Source: Agrypnia vestita (lineage: Eukaryota > Arthropoda > Insecta > Trichoptera > Phryganeidae). From it: 64,000 nt of DNA. Numbering within the stretch: position 1 is the stretch's first letter; the number at the start of each line of letters is the position of its first letter. The notes beneath the pieces were generated by a model. It did not search any database. It saw nothing but the letters and a program-made list of their open reading frames with translations, and had not been told where the DNA came from. Below are positions 1-11,887 of the stretch, piece by piece. Made by a program: the position numbers and the translations under genes. The stretch lies in contig JADDOH010004253.1 in assembly GCA_016648135.1 (NCBI GenBank), positions 62,001 through 126,000 on the forward strand. The letters are read 5' to 3'.

Positions 1-1640
1 GAAGATAGTATAAGTACTATAGTAAAATATAGATTTACATTAGGAAAGGGTTAAAGAAAAAACATTGGAACTAGGAGGAGGAATCAGAAACATAGTCATC
101 ATTTCATTGCCGATGAATCGACGTTTATTGGACAAAAATACACATTTGATTGCTTCATACGTACACACACCTAACACATATACTTTTTTAACATTTTATC
201 TCCTAAGATCGACATTTAATATTTATTTTGGAAGGAAGTATATACAGTAAAAATCGAGAGCAAAAATATTTAAAAATATAAAAGTATTTTGCGAGATGCC
301 GGGAAATAACGGAAATAAATACAAACGATAGTTTTTATATTTCTTATCATTAGATATAAAATAATGGTTAGGTGGAAAAAAATTTATTTGTTAACAATCC
401 ACCTATTGAATATTTTTCCACTTTATAAATTTCCTGGTAAAAATAAGTCCTTCGTGAATCCGTATCGCGGGCCTTAAGATTTTTAAAGATGTGCACATAT
501 CAAATTTTTTATAAAGATTTAAAGAAAGGTAGGAGCTTTTGTCACATTATCGCTGATGTAATTGGGCCTCGTACAACTCAACGTTTAAAGTATAAATAGT
601 GACTCAAAAACGCTTTAAGCGAAAGTAGTAGATAGAGAATAGGACGCCTTAATATAACAAGAAGATACAAGAAGGTACCAAAAATGCAATTTAGCGGTTG
701 TATTCTTACATCAACTCAAAATAAATACAACGCAGTTTTCATCTCCTTGTTTTAACTTTTTCCTTGAATATCCTGAAATTTTCAAGATTACCAAAAATTA
801 CAAAAAGAAACAATTACAAAATACAACTTAGGTACAAATTATCAACTAACCCAACTACAAAGTCTGACAATTTTTCATATTTAAAAATATCAACATTTTT
901 AGAAATCACAACACAAAAATACAAGTGAACCACGCTGAAAATTTCCATTCACAGTTTTTGCACAAAGCGCTTTCGCTTCCATTTTCATCACTGAGTGGTA
1001 TTATCGTGAATCCATTTAAAGTTTATGTCGTTTCATACAGAATTGCATTGGACATAAAATTGAAAAAGCGCCAACAGGCATCATATACGCACACTTACAC
1101 AAGTGAAGCCAGGCTGAAAATTGAGCGTAACAGTCAAAGTATGCTAGACCTACATACATGTCAATTTTTATTTCGCTTTGCTATGAAATTCATTCGTCTT
1201 TTTCAAGTACTTGTATGGTTAAAGCACGTTAACTCTCGTGTTGGCGACCATTATCTGGCTTGCAACAGCTCGAAATAGTTGGACTATGGATTTTCAGAAC
1301 CACTGCCTCAAATTCTCCAGCTGGGTCTTCCATGACCTCTTCTGCTCGCCAAACATTTATGTGGGTGAAAGGAATAATCAAACGATTCATTAAAAATGAG
1401 TTTTGATTTAAGTATGCAGAGTTGTTCCTTAGATACATATGTAGCAAAGAAAAATTAGATGATCAGAAAATAAAATAAAATGTAACTATTTTTTTTTTTT
1501 TTAAAGGCAAATGACATGATTAATTATATGAAAAATTTGTCAAGAAACGACATTAGTCAACTTGGTTCAACGTTTTTATATTTAAAAAAAAACTACTGCT
1601 GTAAAAATTAAAAGGCTTTAAGAGATATTTTGCAAACAAA
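1..1640. other. AT-rich stretch, nothing recognised
   Basis: AT-rich DNA with only short chance ORFs. A minus-strand frame over 1229-1447 covers a locally GC-richer patch (about 1290-1370) and could be a decayed exon, but no family, splice pair or motif supports it. Confidence 0.5.
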
Positions 1641-1644
1641 AGAA

Positions 1645-1740
1645 ATTGGCTCACCACTTATATATTAAAGATATCAACATGTTTCGGGACTAATGGTCCC
1701 TTTGTTAGGATATAATGTATACTAAAAAATACAAAATGTA
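1645..1740 (-). ncRNA. Penelope-like 3' tail with hammerhead-like motif
   Basis: On the minus strand the segment 1709-1671 has a GGGAC/GTCCC stem II followed by CGAAAC and the short palindrome ACATGT. The core strand reads CTAACAA, two changes from CTGACGA. The tail that follows (AAGTGGTGAG) matches the tails behind the Penelope-like relic at 14.7 kb and the motif at 8.7 kb. PLEs are known to carry minimal type I hammerhead ribozymes in their pseudo-LTRs. This copy is probably inactive. Confidence 0.6.
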
Positions 1741-3190
1741 AAAATCGAAGTATATACAGGAAAAATATAAAAAATATATATGGGAAATTAATTAAATTAA
1801 GTACTAACATGAAAACAAATTTAAAAGAAAACTATTTGTAAAAAGGACCTGGTTATTTATAATATTCAATTTACTATTAACATTTTTTTTTTCCAAAATT
1901 TCTAATTTATCAAACTATTATTAACATTATTATTTATTATAATTAACATTAATTCAATTTTAATATTAACATTAAACGTGTAAATAAATCATACCTCAAA
2001 TGTGCTGAACGCCAGACCCATTGAAGTCATTTGGGTCACGAATAAATTGTACAAAGTACTTTAATTTTTTCATATAATGCTGCAACTGTGCCTCAAATAA
2101 ACTTCCATAATTGCGCCGCCGAGTGCAAACGGACTGCAATACCATCCGGGCCCGCGGACCGCCACAGTTCAGACATTTTCCGGCCTAAATATTAATGTAC
2201 TTCTGAAAGGTTTGCGCGATTTAATATTAAATCTTTCTTCTCGTATGTATTTAATTACTTTTTCATTGAAATATTAACTTTAAGTAAGCATGATTTGAAA
2301 CAACAGAAATTAATAAGGGATTTATTAATTGAATACTGGGAATGAATACAGCACTGTCACAATAATATTTTTTTAAGTAAGTGTACAGATTAGTACCACA
2401 GTATACTAAGAACAGTAATATGTCTTCATACAAACTGGCCTCTACCCATTAGAATGTGTGCGTGCGTGATCGGCGCCGTGTACGCACGTACTGTGACGCA
2501 GACATTGACATAGAATATGGGGGCCCAAGGCGGCGGCAGTAAGGGCCGTGCCTTCGGTGCCATTCGCGCTCGCAGCCGCCGCTTTAGAAAAAAAATGCGT
2601 TTCTTGAAAAAATGCCTTTTTTATATTTGTGGTGCTTTACTAAAAAGATGTGTTGATTATCACAAAAACTGTGAGTTTTTAAAAGTCTACGTTGATGTTT
2701 ATCAGCGTTCTTGCAATTTAAGTGCAGAAACTAGGTATACTAATTACAGAAATTTTCGGGTTTCGTGTCTACCTTATGCGTCGAAATCTCAGACGCTACG
2801 AGTTAAAAGAAACGGAGTAAAAATAAAGTGACAACCCTAGCGTCAACCCAAGAGTAGGCTAATAACTCGCCGACAGGCCGGAGATAAACTACTGTTCTGG
2901 GTGTACTGTGTTAGTACTATATGCCTTCGCCAATACATTGAACACTGCACTGAAATCATGTCTGTGTTAATTTCATAGTTATATGGAAATGCATATCGGA
3001 TAATTATTATGTGTGGCGTCATTTTTTTTCAAAAAAAGGCACTAAACGACGTGAGTATTTTATAGTGTATAGTATTAAAATGAGTAACTCATGTGAGTTA
3101 CCGGCGTGTAGTAGTGTTGAAAATATTAATGAAAATATGTGTAAAATAGCACATAAAGAGCTAAAAAGACTATATTCGCTTTTTACCTTG
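1741..3190. other. Unassigned, with two GC-rich patches
   Basis: Mostly AT-rich. GC-rich patches lie at about 2095-2190 and 2455-2580; the second opens a 104-codon frame (2517-2831) whose first part is Arg/Gly-rich from base composition and has no recognisable domain. Nothing else is supported. Confidence 0.4.
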
Positions 3191-3194
3191 TATC

Positions 3195-3775
3195 ATAAAA
3201 TGAACCTTCTGGAACTTAGTGGTTCATTCATTTCCAGTATTCAATTAGTGATTTTTTTTTAATTTGACAAAGTCACTTAAGACGAATAAAATTAAACACT
3301 CTTCTTGAATTTACAATATTTCGCAATTTATTACTATACTCTATGAACACTTATTATCACTGAGTAACACTTTGTTTATCACTTGCTAGAACATTCCATC
3401 CAATTCTCGTACGTAGTAGTCGCATTTCTTTAAATCGCTCATCGGTAAGAACTCGCCCGATATTTCGCTTAATACCCGTCGCTCCGAAATTCCCGGCCAT
3501 AGTTCCGTGGCTTATATAGCAGTGACAGAAATGTTAAAACAAAGATTCAACTGTGCAGCTGTCTGTTGCGCTTTATATACGCAATATGCTGGTTTTCGAA
3601 TTCTCTAGAACAATCTTTTATTTTCTAGCGTTTACGATAAGTTTTTTGTGTACACATCTTTTTTTACCAGCTGTCCATCTATTTGTAGACGTTTCCCGAA
3701 TTTTATAGATTATACCAGAGTATGGTGGTGTGTCCTAGAGACTTAGATCTTATTTTCATCATCGACGTACTACGA
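3195..3775 (-). repeat. LTR-like promoter repeat, copy 1
   Basis: Read on the minus strand, this matches copies at 28.2-28.7, 32.3-32.7, 35.6-36.0 and 41.9-42.4 kb. Shared blocks are CCATACTCTGGTATAATC, ATTCGGGAAAC, the AAACCAGC box, a TATA box about ten bases further on (minus strand of 3573-3579), CAGACAGCTG, and a distal TTAAGTGACTTTGTC block near 3255-3275. The order promoter then AT-rich tail, and starts of the TGTAACGAG type in other copies, suggest an LTR. No internal coding region is attached. HSE-like GAA/TTC motifs occur upstream of the TATA box. Confidence 0.55.
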
Positions 3776-3777
3776 GG

Positions 3778-3836
3778 GATATATATATATATATATATAT
3801 ATCTATATATATAATATATATATATATATATTATTA
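3778..3836. repeat. (AT)n microsatellite
   Basis: Nearly uninterrupted AT dinucleotide run at the outer edge of the LTR-like copy 1. Confidence 0.9.
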
Positions 3837-3839
3837 TAA

Positions 3840-4590
3840 TAGTAATTCAGATTACGTACACGTAACGTCTTTTACCATCTAATGACATTATTGTCGATCC
3901 ATTTTACTGAATTACTTCTTACACTGTGAGAAACTCTTCAATGTCGTCTGCATCATTTGCAGGCAAAATTAAATAGTCAAAATTTTTTTAGGTTTGAAAA
4001 TCTTTTCATCATTATCTATAAAGCAACGTACAGAAACCTGGCAAAAGCCGGCAGTTTAGTATAAATTTACGAGTAAATTTAATAATCTACACGATAAAGT
4101 GGCAATCGAAATAAAATTCTTTCCAGAACGTTCTACAGAATCACAATCGAAATATGAAATTAAATTACATCGTTTAATTGTTAAATGTCTTTGCTTAGTT
4201 CAAAAGCCATTAATTATTCTCTTCTTCAATATTGTTTGTGATTAATGTTTTTTCTTAATTAAGAGGAAGAAAACTTTTATCATATTTTAGTGTTCTAATG
4301 AAAATGGAGACAGATTTCGCTCCATGTTACCGAACAATTAGGCGAAGTCTTAGCAAATTATTATTTATTAATGTTCCAACAAAATTCATTATTAATTCAC
4401 GATGTGTTTTTTAACTAAGTTCATATCTAAGTTTTTCCTAACATGAATTGATGTTTTAATCTATCTCAACTATCATCACGCCTAAGAACTATTCTGTTTG
4501 CCAAAACATACGTTGAATATTTTATATTTATTAGTTTGCAAATGAAATACCCAAATTAAAAGAATATCTACAAAAATTTATTTAATAAAT
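3840..4590. other. AT-rich stretch, nothing recognised
   Basis: No ORF, inverted repeat or shared repeat was noticed here. Confidence 0.5.
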
Positions 4591-4592
4591 TA

Positions 4593-4660
4593 CAGTAAAC
4601 TCCCGATTATCCGGAACTGGAGGGAAAAAAATGACAAACCAGGGCAGTTGCGCGATAACG
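4593..4660 (+). mobile_element. pogo/Tigger-like terminal remnant
   Basis: CAGTAAACTCCCGATTATCC preceded by TA resembles the terminal repeat of pogo/Tigger-type elements of the Tc1/mariner superfamily. The opposite end was not found nearby, so this is a one-sided relic. Confidence 0.45.
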
Positions 4661-4714
4661 AATGCAAAATTTATATGCGACTTTTGAAATCGATGAGTTG
4701 CTTTTAATATACAC

Positions 4715-4910
4715 ACTAGCTGTAACCCATCATAAATTACGTGCTTTTACATGTCGATTCCTAAAGAACAAATGTTTATTTATTTTGAAAGAAAGTAAAT
4801 AAATTAAAAAATAAAATAAAAATTAATAAAATAATAAATAAATTAATTAATAGTTTATGAAAGAAGTTACGGACAGATAGACAACGAAATTATTAGTATT
4901 GGGACAGGGA
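4715..4910 (+). repeat. Dispersed ACTAGCTGTAACCC repeat, copy 1
   Basis: Begins ACTAGCTGTAACCC and ends with a GGACAGATAGACAACG block followed by ATTATTAGTATTGGGACA. The copy at 9376-9590 has the same beginning, A/T-rich middle and GACAGACAGACAACGAT end. Related fragments lie at 31.97, 32.7-33.0, 59.85 and 61.66 kb. The copies are non-coding and behave like a SINE or a LINE-derived tail; the class is not established. Confidence 0.6.
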
Positions 4911-5955
4911 TAAAAATTTGAAAAATTTATCGGAAAGAAGTGACAATCGGAGTTCTAGTGAAGAATTATAAAAGGCATAAGGCCATGAAGGCATAAAAAC
5001 GAAAAATGGGTGTCCTTAAGTCACCAAGTAGTGGTTAGAGTATTTCTAGTGCTAGTGATCCCAAGACAATGGATGGAAGAATAATACGGATGTAGAATAT
5101 GCTTACCATTACATTTATTTTAATATTGTAGATACAATGAACATTTTTGCTTAAAATCGCATAAAATGCTCTGAAGTTTCTGATATATAAGATATAACAT
5201 GCCGAAAAATAGACTGGAGTCCAAAGGGTTAAAAGGCATTTGAATAATCTAGGATATATTGTGTCGACTCATAATATAGAATTGCTTAGAAATCCAAAAC
5301 TGGAGAAAAAATATTCGTGATAAGGATCAATGAAAGGAAATTCTTGAGGATGCCCAGAACCCCCAAGAGTTATGATTACATACTTATTATTTATGTATTT
5401 TAAATGTAATCTGAAAATCAACAGCGTATTTTACCACGCTTATATTAGCTTCACCTGTTTGTCTGTTTGTTAAGACGGAATTCGACAATCAATATTTCAC
5501 CCGCTTTCCAATGTCCAATCGAGCTGATATTTTGCAAACATGACATTAATTCATCATTATTAATCAATCAAAGTTTGATATGGTAAATACGTTAATATGC
5601 TCGCCGAGAAAAAGATGACGTTAGTTTGCTACTAAAGTAATTTTGTATGAAATTATATAGAAACTCATTCAGTTGAAATGAGTTGAAATTAGTTAATGAG
5701 GTCACCAAAAGATGGCACTAGTTTCATACCGAAGTGATTTTGTATGAAATTATATTTTATTCCACAAGCGAATCTTATACCTTTCACAACTCCCACTAAT
5801 TCAATTTTACAACTACTTCATGTAATGAGCACAAAATCGATTAAACCTAATAAGTTGAAAATTATATTACATGAAACAATTTTTTTTTTTAAAAACACAC
5901 TTTTGTTAAAATGTAGGTACATACAGAATGTTAAAAATAAATATTCTGCCAAAAA
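4911..5955. other. Unassigned; partial repeat at 5440-5560
   Basis: AT-rich. Around 5440-5560 there is a GTCTGTTTG block followed by CCAATCGAGCTGATATT, resembling the ends of the dispersed repeats at 26.5-27.1 and 61.1-61.6 kb. No coding region is supported. Confidence 0.4.
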
Positions 5956-5957
5956 AA

Positions 5958-6052
5958 TTTTGCCTTACTCTCCAAATAAAAGCGGAGGAACTTTCCCTCC
6001 ATCTATATCAATAGCGTAAGCGCTCACCTTTTATTTGGAGAGTCAGGCAAAA
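5958..6052. repeat. Short inverted-repeat element
   Basis: Arms of about 25 bp (5958-5982 and 6028-6052) around CTCTCCAAATAAAAG pair with one or two mismatches across a ~45-bp loop. This is a foldback or MITE-type structure; no target duplication is evident. Confidence 0.6.
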
Positions 6053-6054
6053 AA

Positions 6055-6610
6055 ATATTTTCATTTGAACTTTCGCCTCATAAAATTCTCCCCTCTAATA
6101 CGGAATTTATTACCCAGTAAGGTGAACATTATTAAGATATAAAAAAAAATTCACTTATACGGTATCAAATACATAATAAACAAGAAAGTTTCAGAAGTGA
6201 ACTGAATTATTAATAGGGTTATTTATACGATTCCTTTCAGCGGGAAAAGAGGAAAATTACCGAACTAGTCGACATCAATCACTTGGGATTGAGAGAAGTT
6301 ACGAACTGATTGACATGATTGACTGAACTGTATTGATTGACATCCCTATCAATCGCCATAATTTTTTTAGAAAAATAAGTCAGCATATCTGGACATTTCT
6401 CTCCACACTGGATAATTCTATTTGAAAAATATTAACCTGCTAAAACTATATTCATGATGATTTTAATTGAATACAGGAAAAATTCGTTTTCAATCAATTC
6501 AGCCTGAGCGATCAATTCAACCTAAGCAAAATTGCGAAAATAAAATAAAATGAAATTTTAATTGTTATTAGTTTCGTAATATATTTCGATGACAAAATCT
6601 GTACTTATTA
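6055..6610. other. AT-rich stretch, nothing recognised
   Basis: No supported ORF or repeat. Confidence 0.4.
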
Positions 6611-6613
6611 TAA

Positions 6614-7418
6614 ACTAGATGTCCTTACCCGGCATCGCACGGGTTAAGGAAAAATAAATAAATAAAAATTAAAAAATTGTGAGGGTAAACAAAGGTTTGA
6701 TTCGAATGGTACAGATTTGCATCGAAAATATATAAGCGGAGGGGAAGGGTTAAAAGAATAGGGGGGAAATGTCGCACATGTTACCCGCCGAGTCCTAACG
6801 AATAAGTTTCCAAATTTTGAAGTCCAATCGGCCGAAAGGTACAAATTTACGTAGAAAATATATCAGGGAAGGGGAATGGTATAAAGAATTTGGGAGAAAT
6901 GTCCGCCGAGACCTTAAGAATAAGTTTCCAAATTTTGAGTCCGATCGGTCAAACGGTACAGATTTGCATCGAAAATATATCTGGGGGAGGGGAAGGGGTA
7001 TGAGAATAGGGAGGAAATGTGTTACCTTTGTTACCCACCGATTCCTAAAAAATGAGTTTCCAAATTTTGAGCCCGATCGGTCAAACGGTACAAATTCGCA
7101 ACGAAAATATGTCATGGCGAGGGAAAGGAGTAAGAAAATAGGCAGGAAATGTTGCTTATGTTACCCACCGAGTCCTAAAGAATAAGTTTCCAAATGTTGA
7201 GTCCGATCGGTCAAACGGTACAGATTTGCATCGAAAATATGTCAAGGGGAGGGAAAGGGGTATGAGAATAGGGAGGAAATGTTGCCATGTTACCCGCCGG
7301 GTCCTAAAGCATAAGTATGCAAAATTTTAATCGAATCGGACAAACGGTGTGGATTTGTATAGAGAACAGAAAGACAGACAGACAGACAAACAGACATTGA
7401 GTTTTATAGGTATAGATT
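6614..7418 (+). repeat. Minisatellite-bearing dispersed element, copy A
   Basis: Four copies occur: A here, B 19470-20020 (minus), C 25581-26119 (minus), D 38285-38883 (plus). Each starts with ACTAG followed by a CCCGGC-type GC-rich palindromic head (here ACCCGGCATCGCACGGGTT), runs through degenerate tandem monomers of roughly 120-132 bp, and ends with GTGTGGATTTGTATAGAGAAC plus (GACA)n. In copy A the monomer anchor GATTTGCATCGAAAATAT recurs near 6714, 6841, 6961, 7090 and 7222. ORFs on both strands arise because the monomers are short of stop codons. The class is unknown. Confidence 0.8.
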
Positions 7419-7595
7419 TTAAAAATCACATTAAAAATAAAAATCAATAATTTTTCCTTTCTGAGTAATTAATATATGATGAAAACATAATTTTTGATGC
7501 GTCAAAATTGATCAATATTTAGTTTATAAAACTATTTTTTCGTACATTCTTATATATTGTGGGTGCCTTAGTGAACGTACTGTTAAGGGACGTCT

Positions 7596-7612
7596 CCTAA
7601 CCTAACCTAACC
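7596..7612. repeat. Interstitial TTAGG-type telomere-like repeat
   Basis: Three CCTAA units plus CC. (TTAGG)n is the telomere repeat of many insects. This short internal run is more likely repair- or transposon-borne than a telomere. Confidence 0.6.
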
Positions 7613-7674
7613 AAATAGTGTTAACCGAAATTTAACGATTTATAAGTTGTTTGAACTTTTATGATTGCTAAATA

Positions 7675-7740
7675 ACTAACTAACCATCACGCCATTTTCT
7701 CGTAGGGGTAAGCAAAGAGAATAGAACGCCATATAATTTT
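7675..7740 (-). repeat. LINE-tail-like fragment
   Basis: CCATCACGCCATTTTCTCG followed by a GGGGTAAGCAAAGAG block is the same as CCATCACGCCGTTTTCCCG at 48151-48180. It resembles a LINE 3'-UTR piece common in insect genomes, read on the minus strand. Confidence 0.45.
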
Positions 7741-8710
7741 ATCTTGGCATATCCCTTTTGCTTCGGCTACATTCATTCATCTTTTCATTCATGCTCTCTG
7801 ATTGTTGACGCTTTTAACAGGGCCATCCTTCACTAGTATCTGATGGTGCCAGATGTTTTTCGATTGCGCTATACCATAAATTCTCAATCTATCTTCATGA
7901 AATTGCATCCGTATGATGATATGAGGGAGCTACCACAAAAGCTAAAGATTTTTGTTCATGGCTTAAAATCGTTTTTAATTTTTTGCTGAAATTTTGGTTT
8001 CTAACAAAAAAATGTGTAATATTGAGATGTGAGTAAATTTATTTTCAATATATTTCTAGCAATGTGACCTAACCGGAGTCCCCATTTGGACTTATGTCTC
8101 TGGGACACCTGTATTCTTAACACCAAATGGTTATACATTAATTGAATTCAAGAAAGAATCAGTTCCCCTACAATTTTTCTTACAAATAAAATATTAGCCA
8201 CAAATGTTGTATTTTATCTGCTCGTTTTTAGTATATTGTTAGTGTTTCTGGACCTACTACCAACATATTTCATTGTCAAAAGCTTATTTTATATTTATCC
8301 GATAGAACCTGTAGAAAAAATGTTTTCAAACGCAATCTAAATTAGCTTAATGGAGGGCATCATGTTCCGCCATAAAAAAACTGTTGATAAAGTTGTATAA
8401 AATCCCTGGAGACTGCCATGTTAGTAGGCACTACTCTTCAATGTAAGTTCTTGGAATTTGAAAATAATTGATAATTAAATAAACTTTTTAGGGATATACA
8501 TGAAAATTCAATTTAATTCACGTCAATTCAGCTTGGTCAAATAAAATGAATAAATGGCGCGCTATATTTTTTATATTATTTACTCATTGAAAGGTTCTAA
8601 CCCACCAGGGATATTTAATTTATATTTATTTAAAAATTGAGGGGTGTGGGAGGTTTAATCAATTATTAAAATAAAACACAAATCACTTTGTTTTTACCGC
8701 ATATTTAGTA
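7741..8710. other. Unassigned AT-rich stretch
   Basis: No coding region, inverted repeat or shared repeat recognised. Confidence 0.4.
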
Positions 8711-8714
8711 CACC

Positions 8715-8800
8715 AATAATCCTGAAGGAGAGAATATTGTTCTCGAAACATGTAGATTGTTTAATCTAATAAAGTGGTGAAAGCAAAGTTATTTGTGTTT
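8715..8800 (+). ncRNA. Hammerhead-like motif with Penelope-type tail
   Basis: Stem I arms AATAATC (8715-8721) and GATTGTT (8755-8761) pair over seven bases with one G-U. The core is CTGAAGGA instead of CTGANGA plus one base, stem II is GAGAA/TTCTC, then GAAA and the palindrome ACATGT with A at the cleavage position. The downstream tail TAATAAAGTGGTGAAA is shared with the other PLE tails. A one-base core insertion makes activity doubtful. Confidence 0.6.
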
Positions 8801-9375
8801 TATTTTAATAATAGTGTCACCATAGAGTTCAAGCCTTCACACAGAAGAAAAAATATTCTTCGAACAGTTTTATTAATTATTTTATTTGGTCACTTGTTTA
8901 TAACAATTTTTACAGGTATTCTCGGAGTATTAATTACAATATTTTATTTTAAATTTACGTGCTACCTCTCTAAGGAAGAAAAATCGTCAAGAGAGGGATA
9001 TCATTTTTTCATCTTATGGTGCCATCCCCCAGGCGCGTGCAGTGGAAACATTGAAGATGACTTTTTTGAAATCGTTTATTTTGGGAAAAAAAATAGAAAT
9101 CAAATATTTATGCTACAGATTTTTATAAAATATAAAAATATGAATACTATGACAACAATTCATTCATTCGTCACTCTATCCACCCAAGAATCTTTTAATA
9201 TGCGTCCATAGAGCCACTCTCAAAGCTCAAAAACTTTTACTTATATAAGTAGAAGCATTAAATTAAATATAAAATTTCCGCACAAGATTAGATTGCGTGG
9301 ATTCCAATTCCAAGGTGAAGTCTATCATATGATACAATAGTTCTTGGCGTAAACGAGTATTGCGAATTATATTAA
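8801..9375. other. Unassigned; 145-codon ORF judged spurious
   Basis: An open frame at 8774-9211 starts in the repeat tail and has hydrophobic, AT-driven composition with no recognisable domain. Confidence 0.4.
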
Positions 9376-9590
9376 ACTAGCTGTAACCCGTCAAAAATGA
9401 AAGTACTCTTACGTGTTGGTCCCTAAGGAATAAATATTTATTTATTTTATTTTTAAAAAATCTAAAAAATAAACTGGAAAAAAAAATCGGAAAAAAATAT
9501 TATAAAGATGTTACGGAAGTCACACAGAGTTACGGGGACAGATAGATGGACGGACAGACAGACAACGATACTATTATAATAGGGACTAAT
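9376..9590 (+). repeat. Dispersed ACTAGCTGTAACCC repeat, copy 2
   Basis: Starts ACTAGCTGTAACCCGTC, has an A/T-rich middle with ATTTATTTATTTT, and ends GGACGGACAGACAGACAACG plus an ATTATAATAGGGAC block, matching 4715-4910. Confidence 0.65.
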
Positions 9591-10520
9591 AATACATTTT
9601 ATTATCTTATGTTATAAGTGTTAATACTATTAAATTACTTGTAAACTATTAAAACATAATACATCCTATAAAAACATCGGGAAAATAGATATCTAGATAC
9701 CAGATATCAGCGTTGTTACATTTTAAAGAAATATGTCATTTTAATTTGATAACTGTTTTTATTCGACTTCCTATTTATTTCAATAATTCCATAAAGAGCT
9801 CCTTTGCATTAAAAAAGATTTTTTTTCTTTAAGTAAAACCAAGCAACTTTAAACCTTTTAAAAAACTACGCTACATTATTGAGCAATCACTTGAAATTAC
9901 GTTACATTTTTTGTACTTGTATTACCTGTTATCTGCCAAAATCTCCCGAACTCAAATGTGATAATATCCAAACTTTCATACCTATATCGTATTGGGAATA
10001 TCTACAGAAAGTGTTTCAGGCTCGATACTATAACGTAGATCTGGTGGTCGACGGCTTTTATAAAATTAAATTTTTGCCTTTAAATTTATCAGTGTGTTGA
10101 AAAATTGATTTTTATTGCATTAAAAGCTTAGTTTACCATTACCGACTTGATTTTTATATCCGGTAGGCTTCTGGCGACATGACTAATACTTAATTGTGTT
10201 CGTGTTTCGCATCCTTGCACAAATATTGTACATTGAATACACACAACATCTTAATGACACATCATTCTACAAATTGCTTTCAACATGCAATTTCTAATGT
10301 GATTTCCACCACCGACAGCGACACAACTTTTACCGCAGTGCAAGTTGTTCACGCAATACATAATTGCAACAAACTGATCACCCTAAGTGCATTAAGAAAA
10401 CTAACCACCATAGCGACATTAATTATGTGGGAATTTTATACGAAGTTAATATAATAAAAAAAAATATCAAAAAATACGCGGAATTTTAGAATTTTGAGAG
10501 CTGTAACAGCAAGATTATAT
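9591..10520. other. Unassigned; contains a repeat shared with 39.6 kb
   Basis: The block around 9925-9965 (TGTTATCTGCCAAAATCTCC, CCGAACTCAAATGT) recurs at 39595-39635 with two or three differences. ORFs at 9879-10100 and 10194-10454 show no domain. Confidence 0.45.
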
Positions 10521-10522
10521 GT

Positions 10523-10549
10523 ATTGATCCCGATCTTTTCGGGATCAAT
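10523..10549. repeat. Perfect hairpin
   Basis: ATTGATCCCGA (10523-10533) and its exact complement (10539-10549) flank a five-base loop. GGATCCCGGGA-type palindromic pieces recur at 10970-11020, so it probably belongs to a local decayed repeat. Confidence 0.7.
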
Positions 10550-10554
10550 GGAAA

Positions 10555-11880
10555 AAAATATTTTAAAAGATTAGCGAACCGTGCGTCCCACAATTACCAA
10601 ATGTGCTGGCGCGCTGTGTGCCGGTTCGGCCGCGCTCTGTTTCACTCGCACACAGGCGTGAGTGTGAGTGTGTTCGATATGTTATTGGTCGGCCGATTTA
10701 GTAGTTTGGTCCGCGACAGCGGGTGTAAGATTAAAATGAAAAACATTACCACCACAAGGTGCATTATTATAATACAAAATAAAAGTCGGACTGATAAATA
10801 ATAGTACCTTTATCTAGTTTTGTAAGTGCCAAAATTTAAATAAATAACTTTAATACTTATTGTACAGGTAACAAGTACTGTACTTCAAACTTTAATTATA
10901 TAATTTAATTCAATTTTAATTATATTCTTATTTCCTAGTCACATATAGTTGTCTTGGCCAATCCCAGGGTTGGCTCCGGGATCCCGGGACTTGCCTTCCT
11001 TAATCCCGCTATCCCGGGATCGACAATATGTCCCAACAATCAAAAGCCAAGATAGCGGTTTTACCAGTGATATTTAAGCAAAACCAATTCTTATAAGTGA
11101 CTACAACAAGTCGTTTAAAAATGGCGTTATGAAAATTGCATGCGCTGCAGGCGCTGTTGTATTTTTCTATTTGCTGATGTATTTACCTTTATAAAATTGA
11201 AATCAAATTCATAATGTGTTGTACGGCGATTGAATTATGTGCTAATTGTTAGATTTTATATTTTTTACAAGCAAATGCAATTAGGTACGTGGGTACTCTA
11301 GTATTTTTTATCCATTTATGGAGAACTGTCATATAATTTAATTTATTTATTTTAGGAAAAGTTAAAAACAAATCTTAAATTAACGTACTAGAGATAAAAA
11401 AAGTCAAATATAAACTTTCCACTAATGATTAATTTTATTAATGATATGGGCGAAGTGGGACATGAAATTAGGATTATGAAAAAGGAACGAAGGATGGGAG
11501 TATATGCAAATATAAATTGAGTGAACTATTTTGGGTGCGGTTTTGAAATTAATTTTCGTTACACACAACACACAAGAATCATAATTATTTTTTGTGGGGT
11601 ATTACATATAAAAAAATTTTTTGGATCTGTAGATAAATGAGTTGTGTTTAGAGTTGGTCTTGCAAAGAGGGAGATGGTAAATATGAAATGACGTTGAAGA
11701 AGATCAGGAGTATCAACTAAGTTGTGTGTGACTTTATAGAGGTACTACATTACATAGTCCGCTTTATTTTTACGGCAAATTTATGTATGTATGTTAAAAA
11801 AAAATCAGAAACTCTATTGCTAACATGAGATCAAATAGAGCGAATGTAAAGGTACTTTAAAAATCTTTATTGAAAGCTTT
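10555..11880. other. Unassigned; GC-rich patch 10570-10730
   Basis: The GC-rich patch with GTGTGTGCCGG and GAGTGTGAGTGTG resembles 5'-UTR or promoter-type sequence but carries no supported gene. The rest is AT-rich. Confidence 0.35.
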
Positions 11881-11887
11881 TAATTCT

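Noticed and set aside
925..1278. 117-codon ORF
   Set aside because: No domain, no splice or promoter support, composition like surrounding DNA.
1229..1447. Minus-strand frame that could be an exon (VWRAEEVMEDPAGEFEAVV)
   Set aside because: Composition is suggestive but no acceptor or donor pair, partner exon or family could be identified.
2517..2831. 104-codon ORF with basic N-terminus
   Set aside because: The Arg/Gly-rich start is explained by a GC-rich patch; the rest is AT-driven and no homologous pattern is visible.
6614..7418. Regularly spaced repeats suggesting a CRISPR-like array
   Set aside because: The monomers are long (~125 bp), contiguous and degenerate, with no repeat-spacer structure; the genome is eukaryotic.
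7596..7612. Telomere or chromosome end
   Set aside because: Only three TTAGG-type units, embedded in ordinary repeat DNA on both sides.
8774..9211. 145-codon plus-strand ORF with hydrophobic stretches, a possible membrane protein
   Set aside because: It starts within a PLE tail, has AT-driven Phe/Ile/Lys composition and no recognisable domain.
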